Shown piece by piece: positions 18,601 through 27,615 of a stretch of DNA of 64,000 nt. The stretch lies in contig NZ_SDIF01000017.1 in assembly GCF_004122735.1 (NCBI RefSeq), forward strand, positions 35,460-99,459, given 5' to 3'. Each line of letters opens with the position of its first letter. Position 1 is the first letter of the stretch. This DNA comes from Streptomyces sioyaensis (GTDB taxonomy: Bacteria > Actinomycetota > Actinomycetes > Streptomycetales > Streptomycetaceae). The position numbers and the translations under genes were made by a program. The notes below the pieces were generated by a model. That model had not been told where the DNA came from, did no database searches, and saw only the letters and a list, made by a program, of their open reading frames with translations.

Positions 18601-19903
18601 CCTCCAGCCCCTCGATGACCGTGCGGCGGTTGGCGACCGAGGCGACGGGGTTGGTGCAGATGATCCAGCACGCCTTGATCTCACCGTCCGCCATCCGCTG
18701 GAACATCTCGACGGTGCCCCGGCCGGGCTCGTCGGCCCGCAGCGTCCCCGGCTCCAGGCCCCACAGCTCCTCGGTGAAGGCACGGTCCCCGGCCACCAGC
18801 GTGGACCGCTGTCCGGGCAGGCCCGGCCCCATGTAGCCCATCTCCCGCCCGCCCATCGCGTTGGGCTGGCCGGTGAGGGAGAACGGGCCGCAGCCGGGCC
18901 GGCAGATCGCCCCGGTCGCCAGATGCAGGTTGATCAGGGCATTGGTGTTCCAGGTGCCGTGGGTGCTCTGGTTCAGGCCCATGGTCCAGCAGCTCATCCA
19001 GGCGCCGGCCGCACCGATCCACTCGGCGGCCCGGCGGATGTCCGCCTCCGGAATCCCGGTGAGCTCGGCGACCGCCGCCGGCGGGTAGTCCGCGAGGAAC
19101 TCCGGCATCGCCTCCCAGCCCTCGGTGTGCTCGGCGATGAACTCCGCGTCGAGCCTGCCGTCCGCGGCCAGCAGGTGCAGCAGGCCGTTCAGCAGCGCCA
19201 GATCCGTCCCCGGCTCGATCTGCAGGAACAGGTCGGCCTTGGCCGCGGTGGCGGTGCGCCGGGGGTCGACGACGATCAGCTTGGCGCCCGCCTTCACCCG
19301 TTCCATCATCCGCAGGAAGAGGATCGGGTGGCAGTCGGCCATGTTGGAGCCGATGACGAGGAAGACGTCGGCGTGCTCGAAGTCCTCGTACGAGCCGGGC
19401 GGGCCGTCCGCGCCCAGCGACAGTTTGTAGCCGCTGCCCGCGCTCGCCATGCACAGCCGCGAGTTGGACTCGATGTGCCGGGTGCGGACGAAGCCCTTGG
19501 CGAGCTTGTTCGCCAGGTACTGCGCCTCCAGCGTCATCTGCCCCGAGACATAGAGGGCGAGGGCGTCCGGGCCGTGCTCGTCGATGATCTCCCGCAGCCG
19601 CGCGGCGGTCCGCTTGACGGCCGTGTCCATGGCCTCGGCCACCGGCTCGTCGCCGCGGTCCGCGCGCACCAGCGCGGTCGACAGCCGCCCCGGCGCCGTG
19701 AACAGCTCGGCGCTGGTCGCGCCCTTGGTGCACAGGCGGCCGGCGTTCGCCGGGTGGGCCTTGTCGCCGGCCGCCTTGCGCACCGTCCGCCGCCCGTCCG
19801 CGTCCGTCGCGACGTCCAGCACGACCCCGCAGCCGACACCGCAGTACGTGCACGCCGTCCGCACCTGCGAAATGCTTTCTGCCGGCGGTTCCGGTGCGGT
19901 CAC
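15668..19903 (-). CDS. Assimilatory nitrate reductase fused to sulfite-reductase-type flavoprotein
   Basis: A single 1411-residue enzyme reducing nitrate to nitrite with electrons from NADPH. Residues 1-730 are a NasA-type molybdopterin reductase: [4Fe-4S] cysteines C18, C21, C25 and C58, the presumed Mo-ligand Cys near 151 ([11 protein letters not shown]), and a C-terminal MGD-binding domain (~610-730, [16 protein letters not shown]). A Pro/Ala linker follows. Residues ~855-1005 are a flavodoxin ([30 protein letters not shown]); ~1040-1411 are a CysJ-like FAD/NADPH module ([37 protein letters not shown]-terminal YVRDVY). The start is GTG with AAGGGGA upstream. This makes an external reductase unnecessary. 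Nitrite reductase is not in the window. Confidence 0.93.
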   Translation of the reverse strand: MTAPEPPAESISQVRTACTYCGVGCGVVLDVATDADGRRTVRKAAGDKAHPANAGRLCTKGATSAELFTAPGRLSTALVRADRGDEPVAEAMDTAVKRTAARLREIIDEHGPDALALYVSGQMTLEAQYLANKLAKGFVRTRHIESNSRLCMASAGSGYKLSLGADGPPGSYEDFEHADVFLVIGSNMADCHPILFLRMMERVKAGAKLIVVDPRRTATAAKADLFLQIEPGTDLALLNGLLHLLAADGRLDAEFIAEHTEGWEAMPEFLADYPPAAVAELTGIPEADIRRAAEWIGAAGAWMSCWTMGLNQSTHGTWNTNALINLHLATGAICRPGCGPFSLTGQPNAMGGREMGYMGPGLPGQRSTLVAGDRAFTEELWGLEPGTLRADEPGRGTVEMFQRMADGEIKACWIICTNPVASVANRRTVIEGLEAAEFVLAQDVFAETETTAYADVVLPAAMWSESEGVMVNSERTLTLVRQAADAPGEAWPDWRIIAEVACEMGFEDAFSYRGAEEIFEEIKRAWNPQTGYDLRGVSYERLRETPVQWPCATADGPARNPVRYLNDGVSQSLDERPDGTRPRLTFPTASGRAVFFARPHLPAAELPDDDFPFVLNTGRLQHQWHTLTKTGTVAKLNKLSPGPFVEIHPQDAQALGLAEGDKVEVASRRGRAVLPAVPTDRVRPGNCFAPFHWNDLFGEYLSVNAVTHDAVDPISFQPEFKACAVSLAKVAGEPGPAPGTAAHTDGTAAADAGPGPGGRVPVAALAGVFQLAEPAPPVLAAHERRYLSGFLAGLDSGSAVGTPVLPAEAPFSPDTALWVNGVLAGMFSRIPEVRPRTAAADAPAAPAGDAPARTLVVLWASQTGNAEEVAADTARRLNGSGRQATLLSMADTAPATLPDGADLLIVTSTFGDGDAPDNGSDFWETLNAPDTPRLEGVRYSVLALGDSSYDDFCGHGRRLDARLAELGAVRMVPRTDCEPDYEAPAGQWLDQVLTVLTDDPGPADAAEPGGAGKPGGTGRPAAAPAPAAPAAPSATGPAKAAPVTARLVGNQLLSRDGATKEVREFTFDTRDDDGTPLDYEAGDALGVLPQNCPELVAEWLAVTGADPAAIVDLPGPGAVPLGEALHRHLDITRITPALLRLVAERTGDRVLKKLLRPDNRGELAQWTWSRQAVDVLAEYPVQAGAADWADLLPRLQPRLYSISSSPLTDPALLRLTVSVVRYENRQGRPRKGVASTFLADAGQDSPVPVFVRRTPQFRPPADPATPMVMVGPGTGVAPFLGFLDERRARGHRAPNWLFFGEQRRATDFYHEDALGRLCQDGLLTRLDTAFSRDQRAKIYVQDRMREHGAHLWSWLQDGAHFYVCGDASRMAKDVDRALRDIAVGHGGLTQEAAAGYVKQLAADKRYVRDVY

Positions 19904-20200
19904 GGACGGTCCCCTTCGTGGTCGGCTGCTGTGCTCCCGACCTTACGAACGGCCCGTTAACCAGGTGTCACGGCAACCGCCCACCCGTCGTTACGGCGAC
20001 CACACAGTGGCCGGCGGCGCTCCGTGAGGCGCCTGCCGACCGTCCCTGAGCTGCGCGGACCATGATCACGTCCGCCGCGCGGCCCGGAACGCGCGGGGCG
20101 GCGTACGGCCCGGGCCGCGCCGCCCCGGCACCCCGCCGTCGGCCCCGGAGGCCCGCGGCGCACGCCGGGCCGGCGGCGGACCGCGGCGGGGCGGAGTACC
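19904..20200. other. Intergenic region upstream of nitrate reductase
   Basis: 297 bases between the nitrate reductase start and the end of the siderophore operon. Near the reductase, the minus strand reads GTAAC...GTGACacctggTTAAC (plus coordinates 19956-19994), which loosely resembles a GlnR box (gTnAc-n6-GaAAc); spacing is one base off and the second half-sites are poor. The half next to the decarboxylase stop is extremely GC-rich with overlapping inverted repeats but no T-run. No gene is seen. Confidence 0.3.
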
Positions 20201-21448
20201 TCAGCCCTCCCCGCCCGCGCCGGGCTCCGCGGCGTCCAGGAAGTGGAAGCCGGGGCGCGGGTGCATCAGGAAGTCGTGGTGCGAGATGTTCCAGGCGTAC
20301 GCGCCGGCCACGCCGAACACCAGCCGGTCACCGGCCCGCAGCCCCGGCGCCGGGACCGCGCGGGCGAGGACGTCCTTGGGGGTGCACAGCTGCCCGGTGA
20401 CGGTGACGAGGCCGCCCTCCGCCGCCGCCCGCGGCCAGGGGTGCGGCCAGGGCACCTCGGACGGCAGCACCGTGCAGGGCTGGTCGTGGCCCTTGGTCGC
20501 GGGGGTGCGCAGATGGTGGGTGCCCCCGCGCACCACGGCGAACTCCTCGCCGTGGCTGCGCTTCACGTCCAGCACCTCGGTCGCGTACCAGCCGCAGTAG
20601 GCGGTCAGCGCCCGCCCCGGCTCGATGCGCAGGGTGAGGTCCGGGTGGGCGGCGGCGAGCCGGGCCAGGCCCGCGCCGTAGGCGGCCCAGTCGAAACGCC
20701 GCTCCGGGGCGGCGTAGTCGACGGCCATGCCGCCGCCGATGGTCACCTCGGACAGCGGGACGCGGTGCCGGGCGGCCAGCGCGGCGGCCCAGGTCACGAT
20801 GGCCTCCGCCACGGAGAGTTGCTCGGGCGCCGCCAGGCCGCTGGCCAAGTGGGCGTGGATGCCGCGGAGTTCGAGGTGCGGATAGCTGCCGTCGGTGAGC
20901 AGGGCGACGACCTCACCGGCCCGGTCGGGGTCCAGCCCGAAGGGTGTCGGGCGGCCGCCCATGGCGAGCGAGCTGCCGTCCAGGGAGCCGTCGGCGACCG
21001 GCAGGTTGACGCGCGCCAGCACCGCGATCCGGCGCTCCGGTACGTGGCGGGCGGCCAGGCTCGCCAGCATGTGGAGCTCGTACACGCTCTCCACGTGGAA
21101 GCGCTGTACGCCGGTCTCCAGCGCCCGCACGATCTCCGCGGGCGTCTTGCCCGGTCCGCCGAAGGCCAGCGGCGCGTCGGGCACGGCCTTGGCGACATGT
21201 GCCAGCTCGCCGCCCGAGGAGACCTCGTAGCCGTCCACGTACGGGCGCAGCGCCCCCAGGATCTCCGGTTCCGGGTTGGCCTTGGCCGCGTAGTACAGCT
21301 CGACGCGCCCGGGCAGCGCGGCCCGCACCTCGGCCAGGTGCGCGCGCAGCGCCGCCATGTCGTAGAGGTAGGCGGGCAGTTCCTCGGGTGCGAGGGAGCG
21401 GACCCGGTCGCGGACCGTGGCGGGAAGGGCGGGGCTCGGGGTGGTCAT
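20201..21448 (-). CDS. Type III PLP-dependent decarboxylase, siderophore pathway (PvsE-like)
   Basis: A 415-residue fold-III PLP enzyme of the Orn/DAP decarboxylase group. The PLP-lysine is in YYAAKANPEPEILGAL, followed by GYEVSSGGELAHVA, the HxHLASG segment (GIHAHLASG), the glycine loop GGGMAVDY, EPGRALTAYCGWY, and the C-terminal catalytic Cys in QLCTPKDVLA. In vibrioferrin synthesis PvsE decarboxylates the seryl unit to make the ethanolamine part; the same role is inferred here from gene order. The ATG overlaps the stop of the preceding synthetase gene by four bases (ATGA), so it is translationally coupled. It is the last gene of the nine-gene operon. Confidence 0.85.
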   Translation of the reverse strand: MTTPSPALPATVRDRVRSLAPEELPAYLYDMAALRAHLAEVRAALPGRVELYYAAKANPEPEILGALRPYVDGYEVSSGGELAHVAKAVPDAPLAFGGPGKTPAEIVRALETGVQRFHVESVYELHMLASLAARHVPERRIAVLARVNLPVADGSLDGSSLAMGGRPTPFGLDPDRAGEVVALLTDGSYPHLELRGIHAHLASGLAAPEQLSVAEAIVTWAAALAARHRVPLSEVTIGGGMAVDYAAPERRFDWAAYGAGLARLAAAHPDLTLRIEPGRALTAYCGWYATEVLDVKRSHGEEFAVVRGGTHHLRTPATKGHDQPCTVLPSEVPWPHPWPRAAAEGGLVTVTGQLCTPKDVLARAVPAPGLRAGDRLVFGVAGAYAWNISHHDFLMHPRPGFHFLDAAEPGAGGEG

Positions 21449-23223
21449 CGGGCGCTCCAGGGGGTGGTGTCGTCGGTGCGTACCGCGCCCGACAGCACGG
21501 ACTCGGCCAGCGGCGAGGGCAGCCGCACATAGCCGGCCTCCCGGTCGGCCTTGCGCTCCCAGCGGGTGAGCAGATTGGCCTTGGCGGGCAGCGGGACGCC
21601 GGCCAGCAGGGCGGCCAGCCGCGGCGGGCAGCCGTAGCGGTCCGCGTGGGTCTGCAGGGTGCGGCGGACCTGCGCCCACAGCTCCGTCTCGGTGTCCGGG
21701 TGCAGATCGGCGAGCGCGGCGAGCATCTCGGCGACGTGGTTGACCAGCAGGCAGTACACCACGCGGTCCCAGCCGCGCTGGGCGTCGTACGTCATCGGTG
21801 CGGCCACCTGCTCCGGCAGCGAGGCCAGCAGCTCGGTGTGGTGTTCCGGGACGAGCTTGGTGCCCTCCAGGTCGCGGAAGAGGACCTGCGCGGGCATCCC
21901 GTCGCCGTCGACGCAGACCAGGACGTTCTGCAGATGCGGCTCCAGCACCAGCCCGTGGTCGAAGTAGGCGGCGAGCACCGGCGGGAGCAGCAGGGCGAGG
22001 TAGGCGGCCCACCAGTCCAGCGCGGCCTGCGGGCCGGCGCCCGCCAGCAGCCGGGAGACGTGCGCCGGGCCGGTGGGGTACTCGTCGGCGACGGCGGCGG
22101 CCAGCAGCGGAGTGGTGCCGGGCAGCAGTCGCTGGGAGAGCCCCTCGCGGACGATGACGCCGAACCCTTCGAGCAGTTCGGTGGCCGGGCGGCCGTCGGC
22201 GCCGGGCAGCGCCAGGCTGCGGTAGGCGGGCTCCTGGAGCACCGCGCTGCCCGGGAAGCGGGTGGCGAGGTCGGTGAGCTGCGGCGCCAGCAGCCGGGTG
22301 AGTGCCACCGCCCCGGACAGCTCGTAACTCGCGTTCTTCCGGAGGCAGTTGGTGATCCGGACGTTCAGGCTGAACTTCAGGAAGGCCGCGCCGTCGTAGA
22401 GCGTGCGCACGGACGCGGTGGCGGCGAACGGCGTCCGGCCGCTGCCCAGGACGCGGATGTCGCCGCGCTCCAGCGCCTCCTGGAGGCCCGCGTGGTCGCG
22501 CAGCAGCTCGTACTGCCAGGGGTGGACGGGCAGCAGGCGGTAGCCGTCCGGGACGTCGGGGTGCAGCGCGTCCAGCACCGCGGTGGCGCCGTCCGCGCAG
22601 GACTCCTCGGCGATCAGTTCGTCCCGCACCGCGAGCAGCAGCAGCGGGAAGGCGGCGCCGGTCTCGGGGGCGTACGACTGCCAGGCGGTGGGGTCGCCGG
22701 TGCGGGCCTTCGGGGTCGGGTGGAAGCGGTGGCCGAAGAGCAGCGACTGCTCGGAGGCGACATAGGCGGCCTGCCAGTCCTCGGCGGTGTGCTCCCCGGC
22801 GGCCGGGTCCTGCGCACGGGCCGCGAGCGCGGCGGACACGGCCTGGTGGCTGGAGGCGATCTGCGCCAGGAACTCCTCGTTGTGCACCCCGGTGCGCAGC
22901 GACAGCTCGGCGTGCGCGTACTCGGCCAGCCGCCGCCAGCCGACCTCCGCCCAGCCGCCGTCGGTCTCCTCGGACACCGGGCCGGTGAAGCGGTGCGCGC
23001 CCAGCAGCGAGGTACGGCGCAGCGCGACGCGCAGCAGCACGCCGCGGCGCGGCAGCCGGATCAGCAGCCGCCCGTCATCGACGGCGGTCTGGTGCTCGGG
23101 ACCGGAGACCTCCCGCAGCAGACAGTTGAGCAGGGTGTGCGCCACGGCCTGGTCGGCGGTGGGCAGGCCGGTGGGGGCGGCGGATACCGGGGCGGTGCCG
23201 GGCGAATTGGTCAGCGAGGGCAT
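21445..23223 (-). CDS. IucA/IucC-family siderophore synthetase (PvsD-like)
   Basis: A 592-residue NRPS-independent siderophore (NIS) synthetase, which adenylates a carboxylate such as citrate or 2-oxoglutarate and joins it to an amine or alcohol. Typical elements: ASSHQAVSAALAAR, GHRFHPTPKARTG, LLPVHPWQYELL, ASVRTLYDG, KFSLNVRITNCLRKN, LEPHLQNVLVCVDGDG and VLFRDLEGTKLV. The ATG at 23223 has AGGAG six bases upstream and lies 13 bases inside the end of the MFS gene. The stop overlaps the decarboxylase start. Position four of the biosynthetic set matches PvsD of the vibrioferrin operon; the exact substrates are not readable from sequence. Confidence 0.9.
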   Translation of the reverse strand: MPSLTNSPGTAPVSAAPTGLPTADQAVAHTLLNCLLREVSGPEHQTAVDDGRLLIRLPRRGVLLRVALRRTSLLGAHRFTGPVSEETDGGWAEVGWRRLAEYAHAELSLRTGVHNEEFLAQIASSHQAVSAALAARAQDPAAGEHTAEDWQAAYVASEQSLLFGHRFHPTPKARTGDPTAWQSYAPETGAAFPLLLLAVRDELIAEESCADGATAVLDALHPDVPDGYRLLPVHPWQYELLRDHAGLQEALERGDIRVLGSGRTPFAATASVRTLYDGAAFLKFSLNVRITNCLRKNASYELSGAVALTRLLAPQLTDLATRFPGSAVLQEPAYRSLALPGADGRPATELLEGFGVIVREGLSQRLLPGTTPLLAAAVADEYPTGPAHVSRLLAGAGPQAALDWWAAYLALLLPPVLAAYFDHGLVLEPHLQNVLVCVDGDGMPAQVLFRDLEGTKLVPEHHTELLASLPEQVAAPMTYDAQRGWDRVVYCLLVNHVAEMLAALADLHPDTETELWAQVRRTLQTHADRYGCPPRLAALLAGVPLPAKANLLTRWERKADREAGYVRLPSPLAESVLSGAVRTDDTTPWSAR

Positions 23224-24503
23224 CGGTGGCTCCTGCGGGTGCGGAGAGTACGGGCGAGGAGAGGGGCGGCGGTCGCGAGTCCGGTGGCCACGGCTATCGC
23301 GGTACCGGTCAGCAACGGCGCGACCGGACCGAACCAGTCGTTGCCGGCGGTGGCCGCCACGCCCGCGGCGACCGCGCCGGCCTTGGAGAAGAACTCGATC
23401 GAGCCGAACAGCCCGCCGGGGGCACGGCCCTTGGCGCAGTCGGCGGCCAGCACGGACAGGCACACCAGGCCGAGGGTGAGCCCGGCGCCCAGCACCAGGC
23501 GTACGGCGATGAAGGAGGCGAGCGAGCCGGCCAGGCCGTGCCCGGCCAGACCGGCCGCTATCAGGCCGAAGCCGAGGGCGATCCCGGTCCGGGGGCGGGT
23601 GCGGAAGGCGGCGTGCACCCCCATCGCCGCGACCAGGTAGCACAGGTGCGGCAGGGCGAACAGCACGCCGGACACCAGCGGATCGGTCCCCGGCAGCCGT
23701 TGGGAGATGAGGGAGATCAGGTAGGGGAAGGAGATGACGGTGGAGAAGACGAACGCGAACTCCAGGGCGTAGAGGGCGCGCAGCGGGCCGGCGTCCGGCG
23801 TGTGCCCGGCCGGGGGGCGGACCGGCTCGGCGGGCTCCGTGACCTCGGCACCCGGCGCGGTACCGTCCCCCTGCACCACGCCGGCCCGGGCGGCGGCCGG
23901 CTCCGGCAGCCGCACCAGCATCAGGGCCGCGGCCAGCGGCAGGACGGCCAGCAGGGCGTACTGGCGGTGCGGCGACAGCCACGGCGTCAGCGCGCCGACC
24001 ACGATCGGCGCGAAGACCAGCGCCGCCCGCGCGCTGCCCTGCATCAGCGTCAGGGCCCGGGACAGCGCATGGCCCTCCAGGGCCGCTCCCAGATAGCCGT
24101 TCGACGCCGCGAAGGTGCCACCGAGGACGCCCTGCACGACCAGCGCCGCGGCGAAGGTGGCCAGCGAATCGGCCCAGCCGGCCAGGAGGAACGCCGCCGC
24201 CAGCCCCAACTGCGCCCGCAGCAACAGTCTCTTACGGCCGAAGCGGTCGGCCAGTCGCCCCCACAGCGGGGCGCCGAGGGCGCCGAACAGGGTGGGGACG
24301 ACATAGAGCAGACCGGCCCAGCGGGCGGCGCCGTCGCCCAGCTCGGGCAGGACCTCGGTGAGGTACGGCGGCAGGCCGAGGGCGGCGAACGAGGCCACGA
24401 AGTAGCAGCCGGCCACGGCGTGCACCTGGCGGCGCGCGAGGGCCGGACGGGCCTTGGTCTCGACGACCGCCGGCTCGGTCCGGCGGGAGGTGGCGGTGCT
24501 CAT
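23211..24503 (-). CDS. MFS exporter, siderophore efflux (PvsC-like)
   Basis: A 430-residue major-facilitator protein with about 12 helices. The motif between helices 2 and 3 is clear (GRLADRFGRKRLLL), and helix 4-5 reads LVVQGVLGGTFAASNGYLGA. A soluble central loop (RAGVVQGDGTAPGAEVTEPAEP) divides the halves. Position between the two NIS synthetase genes is the same as for PvsC, the vibrioferrin exporter, so siderophore secretion is the likely job. The ATG at 24503 overlaps the previous stop (ATGA); the 3-prime end overlaps the next gene by 13 bases. Both overlaps suggest equal, coupled translation. Confidence 0.88.
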   Translation of the reverse strand: MSTATSRRTEPAVVETKARPALARRQVHAVAGCYFVASFAALGLPPYLTEVLPELGDGAARWAGLLYVVPTLFGALGAPLWGRLADRFGRKRLLLRAQLGLAAAFLLAGWADSLATFAAALVVQGVLGGTFAASNGYLGAALEGHALSRALTLMQGSARAALVFAPIVVGALTPWLSPHRQYALLAVLPLAAALMLVRLPEPAAARAGVVQGDGTAPGAEVTEPAEPVRPPAGHTPDAGPLRALYALEFAFVFSTVISFPYLISLISQRLPGTDPLVSGVLFALPHLCYLVAAMGVHAAFRTRPRTGIALGFGLIAAGLAGHGLAGSLASFIAVRLVLGAGLTLGLVCLSVLAADCAKGRAPGGLFGSIEFFSKAGAVAAGVAATAGNDWFGPVAPLLTGTAIAVATGLATAAPLLARTLRTRRSHRCPR

Positions 24504-26317
24504 CGGGAAGCCCCCGTAGGCAGCAGGTAGTTGGGTCCGGTGGTGTAGTGCTTGTTGATGTCGGCGGCGCCCGAGCGCTCCTTGGACAGCAGCGTCCCGG
24601 CGCTGACCATCGCCTTCACCGGCAGCTCCGGCGCGTCGAGGACCTGGGCGCGCAGCACGGCGCCCGGCTCGTGCGGCCCGGTGCCCAGCCGCTCGACGGC
24701 CTCGGCCAGCCGGTCGCGGACCAGGCCCAGCAGCCGGTCCAGCGGGGCGCGTTGGTGCCGGGCGAGGCCGAAGGCGTACGAGCCCGCGCACAGGTGGACG
24801 GTGATGGTGGTGAACAGGTCCAGCACCGGCCGGTCGTTCTCGGCGAAGATCCGCGGGTCGGCGAAGCCGGCCGGGTCCGGGGCGTCGTCGCCCAGGGCCT
24901 CCCGCAGCCGGACGGTGTTGATCCGCGGTCCGTCGTTGTCCTTGAACAGCAGCCGCAGCCGGGTGCCGCCGGCGGCCCGGTCCAGCACCAGCGAGATGTT
25001 CTGCTGGTGCGATTCGAGCGCGATGCCGTAGCCGAAGAGGGTGGTCTGCCAGTCGAAGAGCAGGGTGAGACAGGCATCGAGCAGGGCGAGCGGGTCGCCG
25101 CCGTAGAAGCGGTCCGCGAGGTGGTCGATCACCAGCCGCCCGCCCGGTGCCCGGCTCAGCAGCGCGGCCATCGGCACGACGGCGCTGTCGTCCAGGCCGG
25201 CCGGGTAGCGGCGGCACAGCACGGCCAGCAGCTCGTCACCGGCGTGCGCGTAGCAGGTCTCGTCGGCCTGGAGGATCGCGGCGGCGAACCGCGGCTCGCG
25301 GGCGAGCACGGTCTCCAGCAGCCGCTGGCCCGCCGCGCCGTCGACGAGCGTGCCCGGCTTGATGGTGCGCCGGTTGCGCAGGCCCAGCGTGGCGGTGGCC
25401 AGCGGCAGTTTCAGGTGCAGCCGCGGGTCGGCATCGAGCGCCACGGTCCGCATCGACAGCGTCGGCACCGCGGTGAGCGGCTCGCGGTCGGACAGTACCG
25501 CCGCGTCCTCCAGACCGGTCCGGCGCAGCGCCCCGCGCAGCGGATCGCCGACGGACAACGGGTGGACGGGAAGGGCGAGATGGCTCTCGTCGAGGTGGCG
25601 CAGGCCCAGCTCCCCGGGCGTCGGCCAGCAGTCGGGCAGTGCCGCGGCGCCACCCGGCACGGTGACCGCCGCACGCGGCAGGGCGAGCCAGCGCAGCGCG
25701 AAACCGGGGCGGAACTCGGGTGCGTACGCGCGGAGTTGGTCCTCGTCGAGGCCGGACCGGCCGCGGGCGGTCGGGTAGACGGGGTGGTCGGTCCGGGCGG
25801 CCAGCGTGTCGTACGCCAGGCCGCCGGCCAGGCCCGGCCAGGCGCCGGGATCGTCGCCGTGGCGGCTCGTCAGGTCGGCGTCGGCCTCGTCCCGGGTGCG
25901 GGTGTGCAGCCGCATCGTCGCCAGGGTCTGGCGGCACTCCTCGGCGAGGGCGTCGAAGCCGCCGCGGTCGGCCGGGTCGGCGAGGTCGCGCAGCGCGGTG
26001 AGGACCTCGTCGAGCGTGCGCAGCCGGGCGCCGTCGGACTCGCGGACCAGGAGCGGCAGGCGGGCGGTGCAGGCGCTCTGGTAGCCGTCCTCGGCGAGCG
26101 GCAGCAGCAGGGCGCCGGCGGCCGGGCCCGCGGGGAGCCGCAGCCAGTGCCCGTCCGGGCGTTCCAGCAGCGTGCCGTGGGTGCGCAGGCCGACGACGTC
26201 CTCCCGCAGCAGCGCCCCCAGCACGCGTACCAGCAGTTCGGCCTCTTCCGCCGTCCCGGCCGCGTCGTCGGTCCGGTGCGTGGCGGGGCCCTCGGCGGTG
26301 GCGAGTGCGGTGTTCAC
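24500..26317 (-). CDS. IucA/IucC-family siderophore synthetase (PvsB-like)
   Basis: A second NIS synthetase, 605 residues, clearly different from the one at 21445-23223. Seen: HPVYPTARGRSGLDEDQLRAYAPEF, LALPVHPLSVGDP, HLKLPLATATLGLRNRRTIK, ALESHQQNISLVLDRA, LFKDNDGPRINTVRL and C-terminal PVKAMVSAGTLLSKERSG. These match the SbnE/PvsB/AlcC-like groups in general form. It starts with GTG, overlapping the stop of the ATP-grasp gene (GTGA), and stops inside the MFS start (ATGA). In the vibrioferrin scheme two synthetases build the two halves around citrate; which bond this one makes here is open. Confidence 0.9.
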   Translation of the reverse strand: MNTALATAEGPATHRTDDAAGTAEEAELLVRVLGALLREDVVGLRTHGTLLERPDGHWLRLPAGPAAGALLLPLAEDGYQSACTARLPLLVRESDGARLRTLDEVLTALRDLADPADRGGFDALAEECRQTLATMRLHTRTRDEADADLTSRHGDDPGAWPGLAGGLAYDTLAARTDHPVYPTARGRSGLDEDQLRAYAPEFRPGFALRWLALPRAAVTVPGGAAALPDCWPTPGELGLRHLDESHLALPVHPLSVGDPLRGALRRTGLEDAAVLSDREPLTAVPTLSMRTVALDADPRLHLKLPLATATLGLRNRRTIKPGTLVDGAAGQRLLETVLAREPRFAAAILQADETCYAHAGDELLAVLCRRYPAGLDDSAVVPMAALLSRAPGGRLVIDHLADRFYGGDPLALLDACLTLLFDWQTTLFGYGIALESHQQNISLVLDRAAGGTRLRLLFKDNDGPRINTVRLREALGDDAPDPAGFADPRIFAENDRPVLDLFTTITVHLCAGSYAFGLARHQRAPLDRLLGLVRDRLAEAVERLGTGPHEPGAVLRAQVLDAPELPVKAMVSAGTLLSKERSGAADINKHYTTGPNYLLPTGASR

Positions 26318-27504
26318 GGGGTGATCTCCCAGCGCTCCGCGGCGACGAAGTCGTCCGCCACCCGGTCCACGGCGCCGCGGTCGGTGCCGGTGACCCGCAG
26401 CACGCCGAGGTAGTCGCGGTTGGTGCCGTAGTGCGGATGCCGCTCGCCGACGGCGCGCAGCGGCCGGTACGCCAGGCGTACGCCGTCCACCGTCCGGTCC
26501 GTGGCGGCGGGCGCCGCGGTGAGCGTGCCGGCCCGGTCGGCGAGGGCGTACTCCACCCGGCCCGCGCCGTCGTGCCGGGCGCCGAGGTCCGCGGGCAGCG
26601 GCTCGCCCAGATGCGCCCGCAGGATGAGCTCGAACAGCTCGATGTCCAGGATCTGCGCGAGCAGCAGGTCGCACTGGTCGCCGATGACGCGGTAGTTCAC
26701 CTCGATGAGCCGCGCCCGGCCCTCGTGCACCACGTACTCCGTGTGGCAGGCGCCCAGCCCGACGCCGAGTGCGTCGAGTTGCGCCGTCACCTGGGCGACC
26801 ACGGGTTCCGGCGGGGCGGCGACGAAGTCCAGCCGCTCCTCGATGAAGACGGGCGGTGCGGAGACGGCGGTGTGGAAGCCGCCCAGGACATGCCGTACCC
26901 GGCCGTCGCCCAGGGTCTCCAGGGTGTACAGCTCACCGGTCAGGAACTCCTCGGCCAGCAGCGCCGCGTGCGGGCGCCGCGCCTGGATCTCCTTGGCGCG
27001 GGCCACCAGCTCCTCGGGGTCCGCGGCCAGGATCACGTCCTCGCTCGCCACGCCCTCGCGGGGCTTGAGAACCACCGGATACGGCAGGTCGGCGGCGGCG
27101 AACGCGGACGGGTCCTGCCCGGCGGCGAGCTCCATGGACCGCACCGCGTCGAGGCCCGCGGCGGCCAGGTGGCGCCGCATCTCGCCCTTGTTCTTGGCGC
27201 GCAGCGCGGCCCGCCAGTCCTTGCCGGGCAGTCCGAAGTAGTCGGCGGCCAGGGCGGCTTGGGTCTGCAGATGGTCGCTGTTGGTGAACACCGCGTCGGC
27301 GCGGTGGTGGGTGGCTATCCGGTTGATGACGGCGCGGAAGTCATGGACGTCGCACTCCAGAACCTCGGTGTGCGCAGGGACGTCCCGGTGCGCCGATGGC
27401 TGGTCCGTCAGGATCGTGACGTCGAGGCCGAGGCGGGCGGCAGCGGGCAGGAACCCCTCGGTGACCGAGTCGGTGGGGTTGAGGGCGAGCAGATACATCC
27501 GCAT
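26314..27504 (-). CDS. ATP-grasp carboxylate-amine ligase (PvsA-like)
   Basis: A 396-residue ATP-grasp enzyme that makes an amide via an acyl-phosphate. N-terminal pre-ATP-grasp domain MYLLALNPTDSVTEGFLPAA; ATP-binding core YPVVLKPREGVASEDVILA, ALLAEEFLTGELYTLE; metal-binding ARLIEVNYRVIGDQCD. PvsA of Vibrio is the same type and stands first of five pvs genes; there it is proposed to join alanine and 2-oxoglutarate. I start at the ATG at 27504 (AAAGGGG seven bases upstream), removing a Pro-rich upstream extension. It begins the biosynthetic half of the operon, 111 bases after the binding-protein gene, with a strong terminator-like hairpin in between. Confidence 0.87.
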   Translation of the reverse strand: MRMYLLALNPTDSVTEGFLPAAARLGLDVTILTDQPSAHRDVPAHTEVLECDVHDFRAVINRIATHHRADAVFTNSDHLQTQAALAADYFGLPGKDWRAALRAKNKGEMRRHLAAAGLDAVRSMELAAGQDPSAFAAADLPYPVVLKPREGVASEDVILAADPEELVARAKEIQARRPHAALLAEEFLTGELYTLETLGDGRVRHVLGGFHTAVSAPPVFIEERLDFVAAPPEPVVAQVTAQLDALGVGLGACHTEYVVHEGRARLIEVNYRVIGDQCDLLLAQILDIELFELILRAHLGEPLPADLGARHDGAGRVEYALADRAGTLTAAPAATDRTVDGVRLAYRPLRAVGERHPHYGTNRDYLGVLRVTGTDRGAVDRVADDFVAAERWEITP

Positions 27505-27571
27505 GAGCGGGCCCCTTTGGGGTCGAGGGTGGTGCGGGGGGAACAAGAGGGGCAGGAGAGGCGGGAGAGGG

Positions 27572-27609
27572 CGAAAAAAGGGGGTGGCCCCGCGGGGAGG
27601 GGCCACCCC
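27572..27609 (-). terminator. Intrinsic terminator/attenuator inside the siderophore operon
   Basis: On the minus strand the arms GGGGTGGCCCC and GGGGCCACCCC (plus 27599-27609 and 27581-27591) form a perfect 11-bp stem with a 7-base loop, directly followed by C and T6 (CTTTTTTCG). It starts 7 bases after the stop of the binding-protein gene and lies before the ATP-grasp gene, so it should end most transcripts after the uptake genes. Confidence 0.85.
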
Positions 27610-27615
27610 AGGGGG

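Noticed and set aside
15071..19960. Several very long plus-strand frames opposite phosphoketolase and nitrate reductase
   Set aside because: Antisense to strongly supported enzymes; no motifs and unnatural composition.
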